DNA from: Yamagishiella unicocca
Lineage: Eukaryota; Chlorophyta; Chlorophyceae; Chlamydomonadales; Volvocaceae
Length of the DNA stretch: 64,000 nt
Assembly (NCBI GenBank): GCA_003116995.1
Contig: BDSL01000031.1
Coordinates: 805,001-869,000 of the forward strand
Direction of reading: 5' to 3'
Below, one piece after another: positions 35,401 through 47,400 of this stretch (its first letter is position 1; each line of letters opens with the position of its first letter). The notes beneath the pieces are model-generated. The model was given only the letters and a program-made list of their open reading frames with translations, had not been told where the DNA came from and did no database searches. Both the position numbers and the translations under genes were made by a program.

Positions 35401-38400
35401 GAGACTGGGTCAACCTAGCTGTCCTGCAGCCGGCGTACGCCTCATCCGTCTTTACTGACGTTGAGCTATGCATGGGGGGTACCTGTGGCCCTTCCTATGC
35501 TGTGGACAACGACACTTCGACGGAACATCGCCTCTTTAAATCAGACGACAATGATGTCGATCCGTGGCTGTCAATTGACCTCGGCAGAGTGGCATATGTA
35601 CAGCGTTTCGTGGTGTTCACCCGCTGGGAAGTATGTTGTGGCGAGCAAATGGTTGGGACGGAGCTTCGTGTGGGCAACACCAGCATTAAAAACACCAGTG
35701 ACACGGGCCGTATACCCCTGAACAGCCTGGCATGGCAGAAGGCAGGACCCCTAACATACCTTGGCTTACCGTTCGAAATTTACCTCGATGCGCCTGTGGT
35801 GGGGCAGTGGGTCACACTTCAAATTCATGGCACGCCATCGTCGTCGAACTATTATATGCAGGTCCACGAGTTGCAGGTCTACGGCGTCATGATAGGTAAA
35901 TGCGGAATATTGCCTTTGGTTCATGGGCGTTTTTGCAGGCAGGATGCGGACGCGGCCGACGGAACTTTACGTATTCAGTTGTATACAAGCCTTCTTCTTG
36001 GCGATGGTCCAATGGAGACACACGTCCTCTCCATATTATGTAGCTCTTACCTATTTTGGGGGATCATCGCCCACGTAACATCTATCTAGTCGGGAGGCCC
36101 CAAGTTGAGTCTGCATATATATCAGATGATTGTGGGAAACCATATCTATATAGGAAGGAACATAGCTAGCGGCTTACGTTCAAATGCCAAAACAAGTTAT
36201 AGATAAACACCTGTGCCGTGATTAGTACCATAACGATCCTGGTCACACAGGAGCATTCACCGGCACCTATGGATCGATGCTTGAAAACGTATAGCGCCAC
36301 CACGATGACGGAATACGTACGAAGTAAAAATGCATGCGTTGCCAGTTTAACATTGTGGTACATGCGTACCCATAATGTGGACAAGTGGACATGTACGGCA
36401 TTCGTCCTACCGGACTTAACATTACCGCTCTGCCGATATTTATTCGTAGCATACGTAACGTAAAATGCCTTTGCTATCGAACAACCTGTTCTCGCAGCAG
36501 GCAGCCGCCCACCTCTGTCACCGTCCCCGCTGCCACCGTCGTCACCGCCGGCCCCACTGTCACCGCCGCCCCCGCTGTCACCGCCGCCCCCGCCGCCCCC
36601 GCCGCTGTCACCACCGCCCCCGCTTTCACCGCCGCCCCCGCCGCCGCCGCCGCTGCTGTCACCGTCGCCACTGCCGGCCCCACTGTCACCGTCGTCCCTG
36701 CTGGCACCGTCGTCACCGCCGTCCCCACTGTCCCCGCCGTCCCCACTGTCCCCGCCGTCCCCGCTGTCACCGTCGTCACCGCCATCCCCACTGTCACCGT
36801 CGTCACCGCCGTCCCCACTGTCACCATCGTCACCGCCGTCTCCGCTGCCACCTCTGTCACCGCCTTCCCCGCTGTCACCGTCGTCACCGGCACGACCTCC
36901 AACTCCAGGCAAGTTATATTACCGCTCACGCGGCGTAATACTACGCCTGATATCGCGCCCGATGCCTTTCATTATAATACGCCTGCCGTCTTCGATATAA
37001 ATCGGGTATGGGGGTATATAAGCCGCCGATGTATAATAAAAGGGCTCGCTCATCTCATGTCAATAATGATTGTCTGCCTTCTGCTGCGCAGGCATCTTGG
37101 TCAACATTGCCGACAATAAGTCAGCATTCGCGTCTTCGGTTTTATTGGACGACTTTTGCTCCGGGAAGTACTGCGGCCCTTACCGGGCCGTTGATGGCGA
37201 CACGACAACACCTGACCGGACGTTCCACTCCGACCTTGACGATTTAGCTCCGTGGCTGTCAGTGGATCTTGGCGTAATGGCAATCGTGCACCGCATACGT
37301 TTATATCACGGTCCAGACTGCTGCGGCCAGCGTCCTCCTCCAGAGGAGTTGCGTGTGGGCAACATCAGCATCGCGTCGGCAAGTGATGCATCCAATATCC
37401 CGCTGAACGCTCTTGTCTGGTTTGCTACAGAGCCCGGCCGCATTGGCGATATGGTTGAGGTACACCTCGATGTCCCAGTCGTGGGGCAGTGGGTGACCCT
37501 GCAGACCAATAATACCAGGATTGGTGTACCAGGGTATCCAGGCAACAATCATTTGAAGATCCTGGAGCTTCAAGTCTTTGGAATCGTTGCAGGTACATTA
37601 CATGTAATGGCGCAATTTCATGAAAGTTAATAGTGCAACTATGTTTAAAAACGTAATAATACATAGCGCACCTCAATGACCTTGGCAATTGATTATAATA
37701 TGGTTCGGAACTAAAACAAGCCCAAATTTCCAACCTTCTGGTAACCCTAGCTATTAAGGAATAGGCTCGATCGATACGTAGAATGCATAGGTGTTTTTAA
37801 TTTGCTTTAATCCGGCTTTTAGTAATGGTTGCTGTCACACAACTGTGTGCCATCTAAGATTTCGACACAACTCCGTTCATTCCTCAATCGTTTAATGATG
37901 TGCATGGAGTCCTTCGTTCATGGTCTGATCACAAATGTGATGCAATAAACCGTTTCTCCTTGCAGAGCAAGTGCCGTCATCACCGGCGCCCCCAGCAGCA
38001 CCGCCGCTGGCGCCTCTAACGGACGACCCCCCTGTTCGTGGCATCAGATCCCAGTGCGGTTCCATTGGCACCGTTAACATGGCGTCACACGGCGTGTGTT
38101 CAGGCTTTTTGGCATGGCCGTGCCCCAACATGGGAGTATTGGGAAACATTGATGTAGTATACCGCCTCATCTATCAGCACGCGGATGGCAGACGGTCAAG
38201 CGGCAAGAAGGCACTGGAGTTGCAATGCAAATCCCGCCAATTTTCAAGACCCCAGCTGTACATCGAATTTAATCGATCGCTTGCTCTCGCACCCGGGCAG
38301 TCATTGGTGCTGCAGCAGCGAAATGATACCTTCGGAGCCGCCCGGTGTGGTCCCAGGGGAACTGCCGTTTGGGTTGACGTGGAGCACTACACTTTCAATA

Positions 38401-41400
38401 TTCCTCGTTCTTTCATCTATATCAACAGCCCATTGCGAACTGTGGTGGAGGCAGGTTGCCCTTCGCCACCATCGCCACCAAGCCGACCTGCAGGCCCACC
38501 TATGCCATCTCCGAACCCGCCAAATCCACCGAAACCACCAGGCATGTTTCGTTAATGTTGACGTAGCCGCGATGTGCGCTGTTTGAACGTAAGCGATGTT
38601 TCCTTCGTGATGCGCTGCTCCTCTAGTAATGTGCTTGCAACTTATTATCGATACCATCGTCAACAGCTCGCCAAGCACCTGCTGTTCTCTTGCCTTTTCG
38701 GTCGCCGGCGGTGAAAACCTACAGGAATGTACGAAGTACGTTTGGTGGGCGGGCTGCACTCTGGCGAAGGCCGCGTCGAGATGTACGACGGTCAGCAGTG
38801 GGGAACGATCTGGTGAGCAACGCACGGACAAGCCGCAGTCGATAAAACCAGCGTCATGTACCGTGATGACGTCTGCCTGTGTTCCTAATACTTATACTTA
38901 TCCGTCCTCCCCACTTGATACTCGCCTACTTGCTTCGTCTAAACACCCGCCGTGGCTATATCTGCTGGTGATTTGCCTCTGTTAAGATCGACCAGTTAGG
39001 ATTTCCGCCCCTGTACGGACTGCTGTCTTTGCATTTTTAACGCAGCGACAAAAGATTTAAGGTGGTGGACGCCAGTGTCGTGTGCCGAGAGCTGGGCTTC
39101 CAGTCGGGCACTGCCGTACCAGCATGGGGAGGGGGCTCTGGGCCGATTTTATTGGTGAGTGAGGAGGCCGTTTGGCTTTGAACTGTGCTTGTCAGCTGCG
39201 TGCAGTAACCAGCAGTACCCATATATACATTTTGAATTGTAGATACGAACGAGAGACTTTTACGCACATGCTGCTAAATCGCGCGCAGGATGGTGTTCGG
39301 TGCGATCCCGCCTTCCATCAACACCTTCACCAGTGCGGATCACGTGGCTGGTGGGTCCACAAGAACTGTAACCATACAAAGGTGGGTAGCGCCTGGTAGC
39401 GCTAGCTCGCGCCATTACTGACCATGGGCCGTGTCGCAAACGGACGGGATTTCACGTAATAAGTCGCTCGTGTCAATTTAACACGACCGGCAGACAGTCA
39501 AGGATGTAGGTTATATTTTGACGTGCAGCAGGTAGGAGATAGGCTTACCTTATTGTTATTTGTGAACGTGCAAGGACTCGGTACGCCTTGCGTGAATAAG
39601 CGTTCTGCGCATAGCAGGCTCGCTTTCAATGTATAATTATGAAGCGCACATCGCTTACTTAGTCAAAATCTAACTATGAAACGTTAATGCTAGCTGCGGC
39701 CCTCTTGCTATCTTCGTTCTTGCCTGCAGGACGTGGGCGTCCGTTGCCGCGGTAAGCATTGGCAATTCTGTCCATTGGGTTGCAGGATGGATGTTTTGGG
39801 GACTCAATTATATAGGTATTCGTCATCCAGCATTCGATCCGCGCTCCTCACTAGCTAGCTAGGCTGACGAACGCCCACCTGTTTATTTCCCACGCCCACC
39901 TGTTTATTTACCTCTTTTCGTAATCTAAAGCATTTTCTTCGTTTAGATATTGAGCATCTTATGTGACATTGAAGCATTTTCCATGACACGTAATACCACT
40001 TTGACGTGCCTATCATCCCACGCCGTCCACCGCTAATACGTAAATACCTCCGCCAACTGCCTGCAGTTGCGAAACTACCCCCTGCCGGATCTCCCAGCAA
40101 TTACCCTCCCCCGCCACCGTACGAAATAATGGCAGGCAAGTACTCGGCTTGATAAGTGCAAGAGATGCGTTCCCAGCCGCCGGCACACACTCAGCAGAGA
40201 GCGAGATGGATTGCTTGAGTTTGTATGTACTATAAAGGAAAACATCGCTTGCTGCGCTCGGGCGGCAGCAGCATGATAAAAATATAGTGCTGCCGGCATG
40301 GAAATTCTTAGGTAGGGGTATCTATCCGTGCACATTACCTGTATGTGCGGCGCCTTTCATTGCAGGGTCCCTCCAGATAGAGCGTGTCCACGCCAGCCAG
40401 TAATAACCATTAAAGATTAAGCATGGCGCCTCTGCCTCGAGTCCGCCACCTGCACGCATTTTTACGTCCCTGCACGCTTGCGACTTAATAATGGACGCAG
40501 TTGAGAGCCATATGTATGAACTCCGTCTTGCGGGCGGTGCTCGACCGAACGAGGGGCGAATCGAGATGTACGACGGCCATGAGTGGGGGACGATATGGTA
40601 AGTTGTAATATCCCCGCAGCAATAACGAATGTCTACAGCTGTGTGTACGGGCTTCCATGTACGCATGTGTTGGCTTGTGTTCTCGTCGCACGCTAGCAAT
40701 GGATCAGCAACGTTTCTAAGCAATGCTGCCGTCTGCGAGTTATTTAAAATAATTATCTGCGTCTCCGTCGTCCGGCATAACCTCTGCATCTACATCATCA
40801 CCGCTGTCACCCGCACATACGCACGCACTGACGTTAATTACATCTTACGGTCGTCACCCGAACCGCGGCTGGCCCCTACCCCCCGGTGGCCTTTCTTGAA
40901 ATAAATTCCCAATTAAATCCCCCCTTGCCTGCAGCGGCGATTCATTCGACGATGTAGACGCGGGCGTGGTTTGCCGCGAGCTTGGCTACCAGTCCGGCAC
41001 TGCTGTGATGGCATGGGGAGGGGGCACCGGGCCGATCCTTCTGGTATGTATGTCGTACCGTCCTACGTATCGCTGATGACGGAACTGTGAATAATGTAAT
41101 TGGCTAGCGGTCCTCTATTGCAAACCCACATATGTTTCCCAATATGATTACAAACAGGTAAAAACAAGTAAGGTTTGTGTTCACGCACCGCGCAGATAGA
41201 GGACATGCCTTCGCTTACCTCTAGTTGCCCATTGTTATCACATTCATTTACCCCTGATAATGAATTACCAACACAAACAATTGTTAGTTTATTTCTTCTG
41301 CTACCTAGTAAATGCTGTTTGTTGATTGCCATTCAAAAATGTTCCCCTGGTATCCATAAAGGCATTTAAACCTGGATAACAATGTTGGAAGACAGGGTCG

Positions 41401-44400
41401 CTCGCTGCCATTACCCTTGTAGATAGACTCCGCGCGGAAGGCTCGTGACTAATGCAGCAGTAATATACATAACGGCATTTAGGTACAGCCGGTTAAACAC
41501 ACCCTCCCCTTTAATAGCTAAAGTATATAATATATTGATTTGGAAACGAATAATCATATATCTTACTTGGCCATATATGATATACATATGTAACATAATT
41601 TTTAAATGGACCCCAACATATTCTGTCAATTCTGTATCGAGTACACAAGTCGTCCGTGTATCCTGGGTAAATTCACGCACGCAGGACCAAGTGCACTGCT
41701 CTGCAACACTCCACCAACGCTTGCATCAGTGCGGCTCCAGAGGCCTTCGGGTCAATAACTGTGGTCACGAACAGGTGGGTGCTTGGATACAATCAATGCA
41801 TCAGAAACACTGCGCGTCTACCTAAATAAACTGCCCCATTATGTTGACAGGTATAAAGCAGAGAACGTAGTAAGGCGGTATGTAATGATCGCGGCGTGCC
41901 ACTGCTTGTGATGGGCCACTACTTGCCCGCCCTTGTTACGTACTATCTGTTCGCTCTCGCTACATTTATCGAAACAGCCTGGTTGCATTCACCCGCTGAA
42001 CCCAGTTTCGTGCGTCGGCCGCGTGCTGCTGTGCACCCCCTTTTACACTACTGCCTGGAAGTAAGCGGGTGAACAGCAAGCACCATGGCTGGAACAAGTG
42101 GATTGATTCGCTTGTGCGGGACATTCTATTACGTTTGGCGTGAGCGTAATATTGCGGCAGCCCAGCCTGTACCAAATTACGACGGGTAATTACCAAGGAC
42201 TTCGGATTCTGTCATCGTGCTAGTGCCTATGAATAGCTACACCACTACACCACGCACCCGTATACTTCTGGCCGCCGCTGTCCGCTGTGCTTACTACTGT
42301 TTTACTCATGCCTTTCCACAGGATGTGGGAGTCATCTGCATAGGTGAGTCACCTGTACACATTTCTCGTAGCACAACCATTTGCTTGATGATAGTTATTT
42401 AATTATTGCGCTCAATGATTATAACACCTGGAACATTCTCAACAACAGCGGACGACTCGTTCGCTCGCTCGCTGCACATCACGTGCTGTACCTACACCCT
42501 AGGGAGGCCGCTGATGCCGTCAATACACTGCCACATTTCTTATTTATCCTGTACACTGTCACGCCGGTGCCCTTGCTAGCACGGAAGCGATTGCTGCAAT
42601 GGGGAACGGACCACATAAAAACGGGCGGGGCCGTGCGCAGAACGCGTTCACTACGAACCTCCTCCTACAGGCCAACTCCCCATCCACTTATCCTTAACAA
42701 GTGGAGTTGGGGTTGGTCCCATGGGATCCACCGTACGAGAGGGGAAACCGGTCCGTATGACACTGCTACGCTCACACACAGGAAACAGATAGGTTGCCAT
42801 ACTTGACGACCTGCTGCATGCACGCATGCAGGCGAGCGCCAGAACCCTCCCAGTAGCCCTCTCTCATCAAACACAAGCCCACCGACGCCTAGCCTGCCAA
42901 GCCCGCCTTTTACTCTGGGTACGAAGCTTGGATTTAATTGTGAAGGCGGGTTGCCCTTGTAGCAACGCATACCTGGGACGTCCGGAGCGCACGCACGCAG
43001 TGCGGCTGCATGCATAGATAGCCATCCAGCAGCCCGCCGATGCTAATAAAAGCATTAGATAGCCATTGCGCATTTTTGACGGCCATTGATGGGCCTGCGG
43101 CTGCTTGCCTATCCTGTTGTAGGGTCAATCGATAGTCGGCTTGCAGTTCTCTTTGGCATGCATTAGGGCGCCGCCATGCATGTAAGCGTTATGCGTCATT
43201 TCGAAGGCAGGCTGTATATAATGACGCGCCTCGTCGCCCGAACGTTAACCAAGACGGATGGATGGAAGGAATGTTTGTGCCGTGCATGCATGCGTGGCAC
43301 CGTGCGTGCCATACAGTACCTTTCTAGTTTCGTTCCGCGCACCTCGCAGGCGTAACGTCGGATACGATGTCACTGGGTTCTAGCCATACCTGCGTGTTTT
43401 CACCGTTGCAAGCTGCTGTCAAGTGCTTCGGGTAAGTAAGCCTGGCATGAAACCCGCCGGGGCATGCCGCTGGTGCATCATATGCCTTCCTACAATCTAG
43501 CGTTGTGGGCAAGCAAGGACTACCAGCAGAGAACGTGAATGGACAGTTAGCTGAATATATAATAGGCTCCACGCTCGGATGTCACCAGGAAGAGCGCGCG
43601 TTGCATGCGTGACCATCACGGTGGAATTATCTGCAGCAGTTGATCGCCTACCCGGTTAATGTTGGCACCTACATACCTCCTTATGGTGAATATCCATCAT
43701 CCCGCATAGACGCGAGGTAAACTGCCTCCACTCGGCCAAACAGCTCCATGCAACTCATCTGGGTTTTTCCCGGCATTCTTGCTAAATACAAACGCCAACA
43801 TTGGTTTCGTACTGTCATCATTGTTGTCCGATTGGATTTCATTTATCGCACTGTAGCCAGAACGGTAGCGGCCAGCTAGGCCGGGGCGACAACATGGCCA
43901 GGGGCGGCCAGGACGGCGAAATGGGCGCTGCTCTTGCGACATTGGACCTGGGTCCGGGCCTCAACGTCACAGCCCTGGCGGCCGGCTGGGAACACACTTG
44001 CGCCGTGCTGCAGCCGGGCGGCGTTGTCAAGTGCTGGGGGTAGGTCTAGCTAGTAGGTCATTGCGTGGACGAAACGTGAAGTAAGGTTGAGAGCAATCAA
44101 GGACACATGCATACGTACACGCACAGGCAGGCGTCGACTATCGATATATTTATTTGCGTTTGTCTTGCTTTGTATGTGTAAGTGTTTTTCCTTCTTTGCG
44201 CAAGAGGCAGGTAGGTGAGGCATACAGATAGGACATAGCCAGGCTATCTAGCTAGCCATACTGCGTACACATTTGTTGTTTATCTGCTGCGTTTACGATG
44301 AGGTGGGCTTCGTCTAGATTCACAGCGGACATTAGCGATGTCCACTGAACATGTCAAAACAGCTTGGACACGCACCGTTGCTTTTGTATTGTATTTTTTC

Positions 44401-47400
44401 GCGTTTGCAGGAGGAATGACAAAGGTCAGCTGGGACTGGGCGATGTCAGCATTCGCGGCGACCAACCCGGCGAAATGGGCGCAGCTCTGGCGACGTTGGA
44501 CCTGGGCCCAGGCCTCGAAGCCACGGCCCTGGCGGCCGGGTTTTGGCACACCTGCGCCTTGTTGCAGCCGGGAGGCGTTGTCAAGTGCTGGGGGTGGGTG
44601 GAATAATTACCAGGCTAACTTATTGCTTGTGCCAAGTCGACGGCCCTGGCGTATCGTCAACGGCGGCGCTGCTGGCTACACATACACATGCAGCGCACAG
44701 CTTTCAATTTGGTTTTCTGTACTTAAATGCTTTAGTATTCTACATAGTGTTGGTGCCTACTCGCGTTCCTGGACGTTCCACCAAAACGCAATCCTTCTAG
44801 GGGCGCGCGGCAGTAAAATCCTTACACGGTGTGCGCGTTTGTGTGATAACGAAAAGAAGTGGGCACGCATGCCCCCGTCATTACCGTACTTGATGCATAC
44901 AGGTTTTCCTCTTATTACGTGCGCCGTGCGCACCGCTCTTTCCGCGCCGGCCAATACGGTGCCAGTGACACATGCCGCACGCAGCACGCATGCAAACGCT
45001 GTTGGGAGTTGCCGGTCGGTTGCATACGCCTGAAGTTTTTAAGCCCGTGTACATACAGCATGCATTTGTCCCGTGCTAAAACGGAAAGACAAACGAATAG
45101 TATCAGACACGGTTGTATGCTTGCCATGCGGCTAAGGTTACACCGTGTCAGGTATGCACAGATCTCATATATACAAACATAACAAGTGCTTGCGTAACGC
45201 CAGGGAATTTATTATCTGCTTTTCTGCGCCTTCGTAACATGTAGGATGACCCAACTTGGTGCGCTTGGTCTGGACACTACCAGTATGCAAGGCGACGAGC
45301 CCGGCGAGATGGGTGCAGCACTTCCGATTGTAAATTTGGGCCCGGGCCTTCAAGCCACGGCCCTTATTTCTGGAATGATGTCCACGTGTGCCGTACTGGA
45401 GCCGGGCGGCATCGTAAAGTGCTGGGGGTGCGTGGGGAACGCTGTATGTAGGTTAATGTAATGCAAATGCGCGCATAGCAGTCATGCGTGAAAGATCTGT
45501 CGGAACTGCTGTAGGGTGCATGTACAAGTAGTAGAAAGGCAGTCATCCGCGACCTTGCCCCTCGGTGCGTTAATCCTTCATCACCCATTGCCGCCCGTCC
45601 CCTCCGCCGGCGGTTCGTTCCATTAGGGACAACACCCAAGGAAGCCTGGGTCTGGGCGACGTCAACTACCGCGGCGATCAGTACAGCAATATGGGAGCCG
45701 CGCTTCCGGCTGTGGACCTGGGCCCGGGGCTCACTGTGACAGCACTGTCCAGCAGCAAGGGCCACCACAAGTGCGCGATTCTGCAACCTGGCGGCATCGT
45801 AAAATGCTGGGGGTAAGTAGTACGGATCAGTAACTTGCGTCGCACGCGAGCGGGCGGCGGAGACATTCACACCCCTTCACTGTGCGACACCACCTAATAC
45901 GGCCCGGAGCCTAGAAGCACGACAGCATGGGGTTTCTCCATCTTCTGTAGATAAACGAAAGCATTTAATTGTTCAGGAAGGAGCCTTCTTTTTTATACAC
46001 GTTGAACATTTTCTGAGTCGCTGCCCAGTGCTATGAGCACTGCGCAACGAATATAAGTAAGAACAGGGTGAGGTCCGTAACCCAGCATGCAAGTAAATCA
46101 ACGAAAGGAAGGGTATTCATCTCCCAAATAAATATGTACCTACATTTTTTTATCCGTCCGTGAGACACGTCGATGTTAATTCTCCAGGGCGAACTACTAC
46201 GGAGAGCTCGGTCTGGGCGACCGTGAGGCCAGGGGCGACGAGGCCGGCGAGATGGGAGCAGCGTTACCGGCAGTGGACCTAGGACCAGGCCTGTACGCCA
46301 CGGCCGTGGCGGTAGGGGAAGTCCACACATGTGCATTGCTGCAGCCCGGCGGCATCATCAAGTGCTGGGGGTAGGTGGTGTATAGCGGTGTACATTAATC
46401 GGGTCGCGGAGCAGTAAATCTGGAGTAATTGGGGGGCGGATGGGTGCAACGTTTCAATGTGTGTGGCTCGATAATGAAAGACCCTCCACCAAAACTATTT
46501 CGGGGTAATTGGTGATGTAGGGAATAACACCCCAAGGCGAACACGTTTCCCTGACCATATGTACTGAAACGGTAATACGTGGCATAACAATGTACGAGTC
46601 GATAGGAGTAGTTGCTCCAGAACCACTCTACTTGATGTCAAGCACCAAGTACGGATCAGGCCCCAAACGGCCTAGTATGTACAACTATCTAATCGTACGG
46701 TGCACATGCACTGCACGGCCCTGCGTGTATGTGATATACTTGCAGTGGGAACCAAAACGGTCAGCTGGGGTACGATCACACGGACAACATCGGCGACCAG
46801 CCCGGCGAGATGGGAGCTGCGCTACCCGCTGTGGACCTGGGACCTGGGCTCACAGCCACGGCCCTGGCTGCGGGCAACAAACACAACTGCGCGCTGCTGC
46901 AGCCGGGTAGCATCCTCAAGTGCTGGGGGTGAGTCAGTCATCAGCGGGGTGCCACGACTAGAACCCTTCATTCCATGTACACCAATTAGCTAGTACGTGC
47001 TTTCGTTTCGACCGTATACATAAAGGGAACTTTGCAATTGTACCTAGGCGACTTTGTCCAAGGGGGGATCCATCGAACTCTCAATTTTCCGAGGACGGAT
47101 TATGCGAAACCGCATTCGCGAATGCCTCGTCCCACATGTATGATGGCGCCTAGCTAGCACGCCCCTAATGTGATCATGCGTCCTCCTTCACGAGCAGCGT
47201 CACTTCCTTGACACCCTCAGCATCGAACGACACGTCCGCCCCTTGTTGTGGTAGCGGTGCGGCCGGACATACACGTACGCTCTCACTATAGCCCGCGCGT
47301 TCACGTCCACAGACGTACTCTTTGGCTCCGGAACCCCTGCCGATCCCGTACATTTAGGACGGGAGTGTCCTTCGACTCCTGGGCGTGTAGACGCTGCCTC

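Noticed and set aside
36166..36938. Gly/Asp-rich minus-strand and His/Arg-rich plus-strand ORFs
   Set aside because: Shadow frames of the expanded proline linker exon 36501-36908.
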